From NCBI GenBank assembly GCA_022706885.1, contig JAKJBR010000015.1:1-33291 (forward strand): a stretch of DNA of 33,291 bases, written 5' to 3'. The notes beneath the pieces are model-generated. The model ran no database searches. It saw nothing but the letters and a program-made list of their open reading frames with translations, and was not told where the DNA came from. The first letter of the stretch is position 1; every line of letters begins with the position of its first letter. Source of the DNA: DUPQ01 sp022706885. GTDB lineage: Bacteria > Bacillota > Clostridia > DUPQ01. A program made the position numbers and the translations under genes. Shown piece by piece: positions 8,783-16,069 of the stretch.

Positions 8783-9561
8783 GATGCCTGATTAACTGTT
8801 TTTCCCCGACAAGGAACACATATAATTTATGTGAAGATATGGCGAAAATACTGAGAAACAACGGATATGCGGTAGATATATTTGATGTTACAAGACGTGC
8901 AATAAGAGAGAGAAGACAGGCGGTCGATATCGCATATGATTTGTTTGTCATAGCTTTTCCGGTATATAATCAGTCCATTCCCGATGCGTATGCGGAATAT
9001 CTTAAACATCTTAAAATCAATGCGGAAAATGCCGCTATCGTAGCTACATACGGTTCCGTTACTATAGGTAACGCTTTATCTCAGGCAAACCATATTTTAA
9101 AAGAAAAGGGAATATCGATATACGGAGCTGCTGCTATACCCGCCAACCATTCCTATTCAAGTGCCTTTAAAGATTACGGTATATACTACGATTATTCCGT
9201 TGAATTGGAGAATTTCTTAAAAAAAGTTATTTCCAATGTGAAGAACAAGAAGCATGTTGATATAAAGGGGCAGTTTGCGGTAGCGGAACTTTTCGGTCAG
9301 AAGTTTTTAGGAAAAGTTTCAATAAAGATACCTCGTGTAGATAAGAATAAGTGTGTACGGTGCAATAAATGCATAACGGCATGTCCGACCGATGCAATTG
9401 AAAAAGACTTAAGTATTTCGGTTAAACAATGCATCAGATGTGCAGCTTGTGTCAAGGTATGCGAATTTGATGCAAGACTCTGCATATTCAATAATCCCAT
9501 AGCAAAATCCATTGTATCCAAGGGAGTAAAAAACTTAGGAAAACTCATAGATATTACATAA
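8779..9561 (+). CDS. EFR1-type protein: flavodoxin-like domain plus two [4Fe-4S] ferredoxin clusters
   Basis: Residues 1-155 of 260 have a flavodoxin-like fold pattern (a strand, then SPTRNTY resembling the FMN phosphate loop, then FPVYNQSIPD and TYGSVTIGNA). Residues about 182-235 form a bacterial-type 2[4Fe-4S] ferredoxin with Cys192, 195, 198, 202 and Cys218, 221, 224, 228, both in CxxCxxCxxxC spacing. This is the architecture of EFR1 family proteins, presumed electron carriers in anaerobes, acting in the cytosol. It overlaps the methyltransferase gene by four bases, which suggests that one supplies electrons for, or shares a substrate with, the other; that link is inferred only. Its 3' end overlaps the convergent PP-loop gene by eight bases. 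Confidence 0.88.
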   Translation: MRCLINCFSPTRNTYNLCEDMAKILRNNGYAVDIFDVTRRAIRERRQAVDIAYDLFVIAFPVYNQSIPDAYAEYLKHLKINAENAAIVATYGSVTIGNALSQANHILKEKGISIYGAAAIPANHSYSSAFKDYGIYYDYSVELENFLKKVISNVKNKKHVDIKGQFAVAELFGQKFLGKVSIKIPRVDKNKCVRCNKCITACPTDAIEKDLSISVKQCIRCAACVKVCEFDARLCIFNNPIAKSIVSKGVKNLGKLIDIT

Positions 9562-10978
9562 ACGACTTAATCATTATTTCCGTTTCACAAGGTACAACAT
9601 CGGTAAATCCGGAATTGTACCTGATTTCTTTTATTGCATCTTCTCGTGTCAAAGAACCTAAATTAACGGCAACGGATAATTCCAGCGCGGAGAAAGGTAT
9701 GATATCGCTTTCCATGGCTTTGAAAGACTGATACTGTGAAAAATCCTTACACCGCTCTATTTTACAGCTGGTATGAAGTCCGGAATCTATATTTCCCGAA
9801 TCAATCCATCCGGCTTTATCTGTGAGTAATGCCTTTATATCCTTCCATACATATCCGTCGGATAAAACATTATTCATACAACCTTTAATTATATCATTAA
9901 AATCGATATGAATAAGGGCAGGTATGTCGCCGTCAAGTGTGGCTTGTTCAACCTCTTTCCGAAATGAAGTAATCAGAACATCCGCCTCTTTTAATGCCTC
10001 ATGTATATTCCTTATCATAGGATTTCTTACTGTTTTAGCGGATATAAACCGAGGTTGCCCGAAGGCCAATGTTTCCAAAAGCAGAAGCATTTCCATCTGA
10101 CCTTTTTTTAGCGGCTTCAATCCTTTAAAAATTCTCACCATGTTATATAAAGCCCGAAATAGCATCTGAAATAACGGGTTATAGAAAGTTTTTGGTGATA
10201 AGTTGTTGAATATGAGATTTATGGGTTGAGCCGGTTCGTTTCCTGAAACCACATACTTTATTTTTGAATCTCTCAATTCTTTTAAAAACAGGGGATAGGC
10301 TGCAAAGGGGCATATACATACATTTTTCATAAGTTCATAGGATTTCTTGTATATGGTTGCTTGTTCATCAGCACTCAATGCTTTGGAAATAAAGTCGGTA
10401 TCTGTGAATATTTCTTTTGCATTATTCATACTTTTAATTGCATTATCCGACATGAAAGGAATATCCCATGTAAGAGCAAGCACCTTCAGTTTTAACACAT
10501 CTGCAAAATAGTATAAAAGAAAAGTGGAGTCTTTACCTCCGGTATAGAAAAGAGCGACATCATATTTTGCCTTTTCATTGTGTTCTATGGTGTTAACTAC
10601 GGGTAAGACATCTTTTATATTCTTAAACGAAGACATATTGGTGCAAACGGGGCATAATCCGTTGTCATCAAACTCTATGCCGGGTATCACATAATCGTTT
10701 GAACAGCAGTTTTTGCAGAAAAATGCATTATCTATAGTATCGGGAACATCTCTTTTGGAATGTACATCGACAATTATCTTTTTCTTAATCAATTGCTTTA
10801 TCTGACCGTTTATCTTACACTCCGACAAATGTCTTATTCCGTCAAAAGACTGTATTATTTTCGCAGTGGAAACCGATACTTTGACCGTATTTTTAAATGT
10901 ATACGGTTTTTTACGTAAGCCGTAGTATTTTAATGTATTATCTTTTAAAATCCATCTGTTTTCCAGTACGGGAATCAT
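9554..10978 (-). CDS. PP-loop ATPase, N-acetyl sugar amidotransferase-like, with PqqD/RRE-like N-terminal extension
   Basis: A zinc-ribbon-like segment with C88xxC91 and C109xxC112 leads into an adenylating PP-loop YTGGKDS at 145-151. This is the order seen in WbpG/PseA-type N-acetyl sugar amidotransferases (a C-x2-C...GxCxxC block, then SGGKDS). The C-terminal SVAVNLGSLTREDAIKEI also matches the end of that family. Residues 1-75 are extra: they read like a small PqqD-like winged-helix domain (VKVSVSTAKIIQSFDGIRHLSE followed by helices). Such enzymes adenylate a substrate carbonyl or carboxyl and add nitrogen or sulfur. No glutaminase or sugar genes lie nearby, so the substrate is open. ATG at 10978 is chosen over GTG at 10990 because TGAGG (10985-10989) is spaced six bases from it and would lie inside the longer reading. 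Confidence 0.7.
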   Translation of the reverse strand: MIPVLENRWILKDNTLKYYGLRKKPYTFKNTVKVSVSTAKIIQSFDGIRHLSECKINGQIKQLIKKKIIVDVHSKRDVPDTIDNAFFCKNCCSNDYVIPGIEFDDNGLCPVCTNMSSFKNIKDVLPVVNTIEHNEKAKYDVALFYTGGKDSTFLLYYFADVLKLKVLALTWDIPFMSDNAIKSMNNAKEIFTDTDFISKALSADEQATIYKKSYELMKNVCICPFAAYPLFLKELRDSKIKYVVSGNEPAQPINLIFNNLSPKTFYNPLFQMLFRALYNMVRIFKGLKPLKKGQMEMLLLLETLAFGQPRFISAKTVRNPMIRNIHEALKEADVLITSFRKEVEQATLDGDIPALIHIDFNDIIKGCMNNVLSDGYVWKDIKALLTDKAGWIDSGNIDSGLHTSCKIERCKDFSQYQSFKAMESDIIPFSALELSVAVNLGSLTREDAIKEIRYNSGFTDVVPCETEIMIKSFM

Positions 10979-10984
10979 GTGTGT

Positions 10985-10989
10985 CCTCA
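10985..10989 (-). promoter_or_regulatory. Ribosome binding site deciding the PP-loop gene start
   Basis: TGAGG on the minus strand lies six bases before ATG at 10978. The upstream GTG at 10990 has no ribosome binding site of its own and overlaps this one. Confidence 0.65.
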
Positions 10990-11010
10990 CTGATTTGATA
11001 TTACAGATAC

Positions 11011-11016
11011 ATTATA
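11011..11016 (-). promoter_or_regulatory. Candidate -10 element (TATAAT) for the PP-loop gene
   Basis: A perfect TATAAT on the minus strand sits about 33 bases before the chosen start, giving a short leader that still contains the TGAGG site. No convincing -35 hexamer is seen at 16-18 bases, so the call rests on the -10 and its position in a divergent intergenic region. Confidence 0.45.
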
Positions 11017-11045
11017 CCTGAATCAAGCGGAATATATATCGGATA

Positions 11046-11074
11046 TTGTGTATCGTAATGAAAATGAATATAAT
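11046..11074 (+). promoter_or_regulatory. Sigma-A-type promoter TTGTGT-17-TATAAT for the MtaA/HemE-like gene
   Basis: TTGTGT at 11046-11051 and TATAAT at 11069-11074 are separated by 17 bases. Transcription would begin near 11081, just at the ribosome binding site, leaving a leader of about 13 bases. This argues against translation starts at 11046-11066. Confidence 0.65.
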
Positions 11075-11080
11075 TTTAAT

Positions 11081-11087
11081 GAGGGTG
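11081..11087 (+). promoter_or_regulatory. Ribosome binding site GAGGGTG deciding the start at 11094
   Basis: GAGGG lies eight bases before ATG at 11094. ATG codons at 11058, 11064 and 11079 lie upstream of it, and ATG at 11088 is too close. Confidence 0.65.
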
Positions 11088-11093
11088 ATGGAA

Positions 11094-12074
11094 ATGATAA
11101 ATTCAAAAGAGGTAGTTAAAGCGACTTTACAGTTTAAATATCCGGACAGGCTGGCAGTGGATTTTCCGCCGGAATACGGAACGGATTTCAAGTTTATCAA
11201 TATGAGGGCAAATCCCGATTACAGACCCTCAAAAGGCAAAGATGAATGGAATGCCGTATGGGATAATATCGGTATATCCAAACTGGGAGAAGTTAAGGAA
11301 TTTCCTCTTAAAAGCTGGGATGACTTTGAAAGCATGCATATACCCGATGTAACGGAGGATAAAAGATGGGAAGGCGTAAAAGAAAATATTGAAAACCACA
11401 AAGATAAATTCACCATGGGTGTGGGAATTTCCATTTACGAACGCGTTCACTTTCTGAGAGGATTGGAAAATACCTGGATTGATATATATGAGAATACCGA
11501 TTATCTGTGTCAGCTTATTGATATCTTAACCGATATGAATGTGCATATTGTGGAACGGTTTGCCCGTTACGGTGCCGATTCGCTCATATTCGCCGATGAT
11601 TGGGGATTACAGAACTCTTTAATGATTTCTCCCGACAAATGGAGAGAGATATGGAAGCCGAGATACAAGAGGATATATAAAGCGGCTCATGATAATAATA
11701 TGTATACAATTCTTCATAGTTGCGGGGATATAAGGAGTATTCTTGATGATTTGATAGATGCCGGTCTGGATTGCATTCAGATGGATCAGCAGCAGAATAT
11801 GGGACTGGAATATCTGGGGAAATACAAAGACAGGATTACTTTTTTCTGCCCGGTGGATATACAGAATATATTTGTTAAAGGTTCTTTGGATGAGATAAGA
11901 AGATATTGCCATACCATGTTTCATGCACTGGGAAGTAAAAAGGGCGGATTTATACCCAAATGGTATTCCGACCCGGTAGGAGCAGGACACAGAAGAGAAG
12001 CAATTGATGCCATGTGTCAGGAATTCCTTAAGATAAGTGCCGATGTTTTCGGTCATTCAATAGTTAAATATTAG
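11094..12074 (+). CDS. Uroporphyrinogen decarboxylase superfamily protein (MtaA/CmuA-like methyltransferase type)
   Basis: The 326-residue product has the URO-D/MtaA TIM-barrel signature: an N-terminal SKEVVKATLQFKYPDRL block, DSLIFADDWG at about 162-171 and YTILHSCGDI at 204-213. The H208-x-C210-G motif matches the zinc ligands of methylcobamide:thiol methyltransferases rather than the heme enzyme, which lacks them. No corrinoid protein or heme genes are near. Members of this group transfer methyl groups from corrinoid proteins to thiols or take part in O-demethylation; the actual substrate is unknown. ATG at 11094 is chosen from the promoter and ribosome binding site. The gene stands alone, divergent from the PP-loop gene, with a hairpin-plus-T-run after it. 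Confidence 0.75.
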   Translation: MINSKEVVKATLQFKYPDRLAVDFPPEYGTDFKFINMRANPDYRPSKGKDEWNAVWDNIGISKLGEVKEFPLKSWDDFESMHIPDVTEDKRWEGVKENIENHKDKFTMGVGISIYERVHFLRGLENTWIDIYENTDYLCQLIDILTDMNVHIVERFARYGADSLIFADDWGLQNSLMISPDKWREIWKPRYKRIYKAAHDNNMYTILHSCGDIRSILDDLIDAGLDCIQMDQQQNMGLEYLGKYKDRITFFCPVDIQNIFVKGSLDEIRRYCHTMFHALGSKKGGFIPKWYSDPVGAGHRREAIDAMCQEFLKISADVFGHSIVKY

Positions 12075-12101
12075 CATTTTCCTTATACTAAATACCACTT
12101 A

Positions 12102-12118
12102 TGGTCGTAAAACGACCA
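12102..12118 (+). repeat. Perfect inverted repeat TGGTCGT-AAA-ACGACCA
   Basis: A seven-base-pair perfect inverted repeat with a three-base loop lies 27 bases after the MtaA-like stop and 72 bases before the LytTR start. Its right arm shares bases 12113-12118 with the terminator hairpin that follows, so the two RNA structures exclude each other. As DNA it could be an operator upstream of the LytTR promoter. Confidence 0.6.
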
Positions 12119-12149
12119 CCTGTCAGGAATCGGTGGAAATCGTTTTTTT
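12113..12149 (+). terminator. Probable intrinsic terminator after the MtaA-like gene
   Basis: CGACCACC (12113-12120) pairs with GGTGG-AAA-TCG (12132-12142) through eight base pairs with a three-base bulge and an 11-base loop. Seven T residues follow directly at 12143-12149. It overlaps the -35 region of the LytTR promoter candidate. Confidence 0.6.
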
Positions 12150-12162
12150 GCTTTAGTATATT
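12134..12162 (+). promoter_or_regulatory. Candidate promoter TGGAAA-17-TATATT for the LytTR gene
   Basis: The -35 match is four of six (TGGAAA, 12134-12139) and the -10 is TATATT (12157-12162), with 17 bases between. A strong ribosome binding site (GGGAGGGG) follows before ATG 12191. The weak -35 is what one expects of an activated promoter, for example one activated by the LytTR protein itself. Confidence 0.45.
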
Positions 12163-12190
12163 GTAACTGCGGAGAAGGGAGGGGTGATTA

Positions 12191-12631
12191 ATGCAGATAG
12201 AAATAAAGATAGACGAAGACTGTAAAGAACCGAAGATTATCGTTGTAACGGATAAGATGACAGAAGAGATTAATGAAGTCATTAAAAAACTTTCGGAACA
12301 GCAACCGCAGATAATTGCCGGATTCAAAGAGGAGATTGTTAAGGTGTTAGAGCTTTCCGATATTTACCGTATATATGCTTCAGGCGGTAAGGTATTTGCC
12401 GAAACAACTCACGGGGAGTATATGCTCCGTCTCAGACTTTATGAAATAGAAGAGAGGCTGGACAATAATAACTTTGTGCGAATATCCAACTCGGATATTA
12501 TCAATTTGAAAAAAGTAAAAGGTTTTGACTTAAGTCTGGCTGGAACAATTTGTGTAATACTTTCCAACGGAACGGTTACATATGTATCAAGGCGATTTGT
12601 CGCCAGAATAAAACAATTATTAGGAATATGA
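12191..12631 (+). CDS. LytTR-domain DNA-binding transcriptional regulator
   Basis: The N-terminal 45 of 146 residues are short and charged, with no receiver domain. Residues about 46-146 form a LytTR domain: IYRIYASGGKVFAETTHGEY, RLRLYEIEERL, then FVRISNSDIINLKKVKGFD, where the R-x-S-x-S-x-I-x-N-L block is the family hallmark, and the YVSRRFVARIKQLLG recognition end. It binds DNA direct repeats near promoters. Because it lacks a receiver domain it is not a classic two-component regulator. The DUF3021 membrane gene begins nine bases after its stop, a standard partnership in Bacillota. Ribosome binding site GGGAGGGG is strong. Confidence 0.9.
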   Translation: MQIEIKIDEDCKEPKIIVVTDKMTEEINEVIKKLSEQQPQIIAGFKEEIVKVLELSDIYRIYASGGKVFAETTHGEYMLRLRLYEIEERLDNNNFVRISNSDIINLKKVKGFDLSLAGTICVILSNGTVTYVSRRFVARIKQLLGI

Positions 12632-12640
12632 GGTGATAAA

Positions 12641-13111
12641 ATGAAAAAGAAGATTATTAATCGCGGTTTGCTCGGTTTTCCTCTGGGTATTGCAATAGGC
12701 TATATAGTTTCCATACTTGTTTCGCTATGTGCAGGAGACGGAATGTTCCATTTTGCAAAACCGGAATTGGTGGAAAAAGTGGGCAGTGAACTCAATGCCG
12801 TTATATTACAGACAGTTTTGTCGGGAATACTGGGAGCAGGATTTGCAATGTCTTCCGTCATATGGGAAATAGAAACCTGGAGTCTTGCAAAGCAGACAGG
12901 TATCTATTTTGCCGTTATATGCTTAGTTATGTTTCCTATTTCTTATGTTGCAAAATGGATGCCCAACACCGTAGGAGGAGTTATATCTTACATTGCGATA
13001 TTTTTAGGAATTTTTATCGTTACCTGGCTGATACAGTATCTTATTTGGAAGAGTAAGATTAAAAAGATCAATGAAAAAGTCAAGGATGTAGAAAAACTAA
13101 GTACCGAGTAA
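12641..13111 (+). CDS. DUF3021 family membrane protein, partner of the LytTR regulator
   Basis: This 156-residue protein has four predicted membrane segments (about 10-30, 52-72, 86-104 and 112-135) and a positively charged C-terminal tail (KSKIKKINEKVKDVEK). The size, the four-helix layout and the position right behind a stand-alone LytTR gene match DUF3021 proteins. In related LytTR regulatory systems of streptococci (HdrRM, BrsRM) the membrane partner holds the regulator inactive; applying that here is an inference. AGGTG ribosome binding site; a terminator follows. Confidence 0.82.
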   Translation: MKKKIINRGLLGFPLGIAIGYIVSILVSLCAGDGMFHFAKPELVEKVGSELNAVILQTVLSGILGAGFAMSSVIWEIETWSLAKQTGIYFAVICLVMFPISYVAKWMPNTVGGVISYIAIFLGIFIVTWLIQYLIWKSKIKKINEKVKDVEKLSTE

Positions 13112-13141
13112 AAATAACAGAATAAAGAATAAGTAAAAAGA

Positions 13142-13173
13142 AGCGGCGTGGTCATAAAGATTACGCTGTTTTT
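13142..13173 (+). terminator. Probable terminator of the LytTR-DUF3021 operon
   Basis: AGCGGCGT (13142-13149) pairs with ACGCTGTT (13163-13170) over eight positions, two of them G-U, with a 13-base loop. The T run at 13169-13173 continues from the stem. Confidence 0.5.
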
Positions 13174-13209
13174 ATAGAGCCAAACTGACCGATTCGGAAA
13201 GTGGCTTTA

Positions 13210-14427
13210 TTAATATTTCATATGATTTTGCTCAATAAGTCTTTTTGTCTTTTTTCCCCACATTCCGGGAAGTTGCACGGTACGGTTTTTCACGGTCTCT
13301 ATGATTTTTGAGTAGCTGTTTATGAAAGCCTCTTCTTTCTCCGAGCACTTCTTTGAAAAATCAGCAAATTGTTCTACTGTTGTCCCTTTCTTAAGCAAGG
13401 ACTCATAGCCTGATATAAAATCCTCTTCTATTTCTTTTACCTGTTCGATATGGGAATCGGCATTCGTTAAGCCTGCGAATATTGCTCTGTTTAAGTACTC
13501 TCTTTTTAACCAATAATTCAGGCTATCTTTTTCATCTAAGAAAACCGGGGGATTAATATGCCCGAAGAAGACAGGTTTGAATACCGATAAGCAGGGGGTA
13601 GAGGAGCCTGTTACCCAGATGACCGGGATATCTTCTCTGAAATCTACTACCATACTTCCGGTTGTATGATCTCCGAGAAAACTCTGGTGCATACAAACAG
13701 AGGAAACACTTCCTTTTGTGTATAGTTTATGCCTGTCATCTGTATCATGTGCTCTTAATGCGGCAAATACATCCCTTATACCCTTTGCATCTTTTATGGC
13801 ATTGCAGGCACAGTTCTGTCTCTTCATTGAACCGGCAAAATGAGTAATGAGATTGTTAGTATGTTTTTTTGCAAAATCATCCTCTTCAATAGTGATACGG
13901 TTGGAAATATTACCGTAACCTTCCAGCTTCTTTGTCTTGTACTCAAATCCCGAAGACTCTAAAATGTATGCCTCTTTTTTATCCGCAACCAGAAAACTGT
14001 TGTCGTAATAAAACGTCTTATCAAAGGTACAGTTACCTCCCTGACCGAACGTAGTTAATGCTTTTTTTATTTCCTCTATACCTTCTTTTGAATTCTTTGC
14101 TCTTTCCAATGCAATCCTTAGAATATCCATTCCCAGTAATCGCTCTGTCCTTTTACCTTTTGATTTGGTAAAAAGCGCTTCGTTTCCGATAGCAACACCG
14201 CACTGGTTAATGCCCATTTCGGCTCCCCACATCCAATGAGGGCGAACCAGAAGGACAGAATATTTCTTATCTTCCTGCGGGACTGTTATATATGTACACT
14301 TGACGGGTTGACCACCCGTTTTCCCGCCGGGAATAAACTGTACCAGATTAATCTCATTACAAGATCTGTCGCTGTTTTTTGCAAAAATTCCGCCTCTTTC
14401 AAAGAACTTCCACATAGTATCACACAT
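13210..14427 (-). CDS. C69 family peptidase, secernin-like
   Basis: The 405-residue product begins MCDT. Removal of Met would expose Cys2, the nucleophile of N-terminal-nucleophile (Ntn) hydrolases of family C69, and AKNSDRS at about 16-22 is the second family hallmark. WGAEMGINQCGVAIGNEALFT (about 67-87) and a middle GNISNRITI block match secernin and dipeptidase members. There is no signal peptide, so it should act in the cytosol on dipeptides or short peptides; the true substrate is not known. ATG at 14427 follows AGGAG with seven bases between. It lies downstream of the AAA ATPase gene on the same strand, with 172 bases between, so it probably has its own promoter. Confidence 0.85.
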   Translation of the reverse strand: MCDTMWKFFERGGIFAKNSDRSCNEINLVQFIPGGKTGGQPVKCTYITVPQEDKKYSVLLVRPHWMWGAEMGINQCGVAIGNEALFTKSKGKRTERLLGMDILRIALERAKNSKEGIEEIKKALTTFGQGGNCTFDKTFYYDNSFLVADKKEAYILESSGFEYKTKKLEGYGNISNRITIEEDDFAKKHTNNLITHFAGSMKRQNCACNAIKDAKGIRDVFAALRAHDTDDRHKLYTKGSVSSVCMHQSFLGDHTTGSMVVDFREDIPVIWVTGSSTPCLSVFKPVFFGHINPPVFLDEKDSLNYWLKREYLNRAIFAGLTNADSHIEQVKEIEEDFISGYESLLKKGTTVEQFADFSKKCSEKEEAFINSYSKIIETVKNRTVQLPGMWGKKTKRLIEQNHMKY

Positions 14428-14455
14428 ATCAATTCTCCTAACTCTGTACCGCTAT

Positions 14456-14461
14456 ATTATA
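14456..14461 (-). promoter_or_regulatory. Candidate -10 element (TATAAT) for the C69 peptidase gene
   Basis: A perfect TATAAT on the minus strand lies 28 bases before the start codon. A second TATAAT occurs at 14486-14491. Neither has a good -35, so which one is used is open. The rest of the 172-base gap shows no clear terminator for the gene upstream. Confidence 0.4.
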
Positions 14462-14599
14462 TCATATTCAGTTTGTGGAATAATTATTATACATTAAATC
14501 AAATAGGCAAAGAATAACGGAGCAGTCAAAAGATATAGCTGCTTTCTGCATATGAGATATTTTGTCAGCAATCAGAAATATAAATTTATAAGGTCTGCT

Positions 14600-15895
14600 T
14601 TATAGACAAAAAACTGCATATAACGGGATAGATTTAATACCGTTCTCATATCCGAAGTTTTTTGTTGAAAACCTGATAGCATAATCCGGATTGTACTTAT
14701 CTGCAAAAACAGACAAACTTCTGGACCTTACATTATCTGCTGATTTTACCTCTATCGGAATAATTGAATCATCTATACGAATTATGAAATCTATTTCCGC
14801 TGTTCCGCTTGACTGCCAATAATTCAGCGGATATCCGGCAGCAACCAATTGTTGAGCAACATAATTTTCGGCGAGCATACCGCGTGCTCTATCCGAAGAT
14901 ATATTTGACATCACATCTTGAGGTTGAATTCCCGCTTTATAGGAGAGCAGTCCTACATCGGAGTAATATATTTTAAACGAATCAATTTCCTGATAAACGG
15001 ATAAAGGATGTTTTGCTTCCGTAGCTTTAATACTTTCCAGCACCACATTTGCAGCTTTTAACCATTGTAAGCTAAGCTCATAGTCTTTAGACCTGGCAGA
15101 ACTTTTAATAATATTGTACCGGAATTTTGTGTTTTCCTTTGCAAGTTGTGCAGGTAAGGTATTGAAAATATCTGTACTTTTTATAGTAATATTCGGGGTT
15201 GAGTATTTTGCCATGTCGGCAATATATGCGTTGGCAATATTGGCTTGTTGAGCTTTAACTACATTAAAATCATTTTTCTCAAGATATGTTTTTAATACTG
15301 CCGGATAACCGCCGATTACGAGATAGCTGTGATAAAGGCTTAATGCTTCCTCATGATATACTGCCGAAAGCGGTTTAAATGATGAAAATGATTCCTTTAT
15401 TTTTTCCAGCAAAAGATCTTTCCCGCATGCATATAAAAACTCATCAAATGACATCGGATACATAGTAACCATATCAACTTTTCCTACCGGAAATGAATAT
15501 TTGCCACGATTTATCGCAATACCGAGCAGACTGCCGGCAGCAATAATATTGTACTGTGGAGCATTTTCACAAAAATATTTTAAAGAATTGAGTGCCATTT
15601 CACATGCTTGTATTTCGTCAAAAATTATCAGGGTTTTCTCAGGTATTATAGCTTGTTTGGAATAATAACTAAGTTCTTGCACAATTCGTGCAGGTTCCAG
15701 GTCTTCTCTGAAAATATCATGAAGCAGTCTCATATCACCTTCAAAATTCAGGTATACGACATTTTGATAATTATTTTTTCCGAACTCTAAACATGAATAA
15801 GTTTTTCCTACCTGTCTTGCACCCATAAGTAACAAAGGCTTTCTTGAACCGGAAACTTTCCATTTGTTTAATTTATCTTCTATCATTCTTTTCAT
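14600..15895 (-). CDS. AAA ATPase with C-terminal DUF4143 / PD-(D/E)XK-like domain
   Basis: Walker A GARQVGKT is at 25-32, Walker B LIIFDEIQ at 89-96 and the sensor region AAGSLLG at 119-125, all in an N-terminal P-loop domain of about 190 residues. The C-terminal part (about 215-431) is DUF4143: AEN with Glu343, AEIDF with Asp369, then IPIEVKS with Glu382 and Lys384, spaced like the PD-(D/E)XK nuclease fold. These proteins are very common, often variable between strains, and of unsettled role; links to toxin-antitoxin or defence have been proposed but are not shown here. ATG at 15895 is chosen over TTG at 15904: GAGG (15905-15908) is nine bases from the ATG but touches the TTG. Its position just past a tRNA gene suggests it could have been acquired. 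Confidence 0.85.
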   Translation of the reverse strand: MKRMIEDKLNKWKVSGSRKPLLLMGARQVGKTYSCLEFGKNNYQNVVYLNFEGDMRLLHDIFREDLEPARIVQELSYYSKQAIIPEKTLIIFDEIQACEMALNSLKYFCENAPQYNIIAAGSLLGIAINRGKYSFPVGKVDMVTMYPMSFDEFLYACGKDLLLEKIKESFSSFKPLSAVYHEEALSLYHSYLVIGGYPAVLKTYLEKNDFNVVKAQQANIANAYIADMAKYSTPNITIKSTDIFNTLPAQLAKENTKFRYNIIKSSARSKDYELSLQWLKAANVVLESIKATEAKHPLSVYQEIDSFKIYYSDVGLLSYKAGIQPQDVMSNISSDRARGMLAENYVAQQLVAAGYPLNYWQSSGTAEIDFIIRIDDSIIPIEVKSADNVRSRSLSVFADKYNPDYAIRFSTKNFGYENGIKSIPLYAVFCL

Positions 15896-15915
15896 AGTAT
15901 TCAACCTCGATAATC

Positions 15916-15945
15916 ATTATACTCCTGAATATACAGAAAAATCAA
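15916..15945 (-). promoter_or_regulatory. Promoter TTGATT-18-TATAAT for the AAA ATPase gene
   Basis: On the minus strand TTGATT (15945-15940) and TATAAT (15921-15916) are 18 bases apart. The predicted start of transcription is near 15909, directly before the GAGG ribosome binding site, so the leader would be very short. Confidence 0.6.
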
Positions 15946-15966
15946 TACTTTTAGGCCATAAGTTAG

Positions 15967-16022
15967 AAAAATGTTATGTATAACACATTTTTATCAACCA
16001 AAAATGTTGATGATGGCAACAT
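15967..16022. repeat. Cluster of three nested or overlapping inverted repeats
   Basis: AAAAATGT/ACATTTTT (15967-15974 and 15985-15992) encloses an AT-rich loop. ATCAAC/GTTGAT (15993-15998 and 16006-16011) overlaps ATGTTG/CAACAT (16004-16009 and 16017-16022), both with seven-base loops and a shared arm. The cluster lies between the AAA promoter and the tRNA terminator. It could be an operator, a bidirectional AT-rich terminator or a relic junction. Confidence 0.5.
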
Positions 16023-16069
16023 AAAAGTAACTTAATTGCAAGAATCATATTTTGAAAAGTTTGAAATTT

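Noticed and set aside
11046..11093. Upstream starts (TTG 11046, ATG 11058, 11064, 11079) for the MtaA-like gene
   Set aside because: They lie within or before the promoter and ribosome binding site, and the added residues do not fit the family start.
11619..12056. 145-codon minus-strand open frame inside the MtaA-like gene
   Set aside because: Antisense shadow with no start signal.
13178..13205. AGCCA...TGGCT inverted repeat between the convergent DUF3021 and C69 genes
   Set aside because: Only a five-base stem with a long loop and no good T run on either strand; not firm enough to call a terminator.
14535..14560. AGCAG...CTGCT repeat after the AAA ATPase gene (minus strand)
   Set aside because: Five-base stem without a T run; not a convincing terminator.
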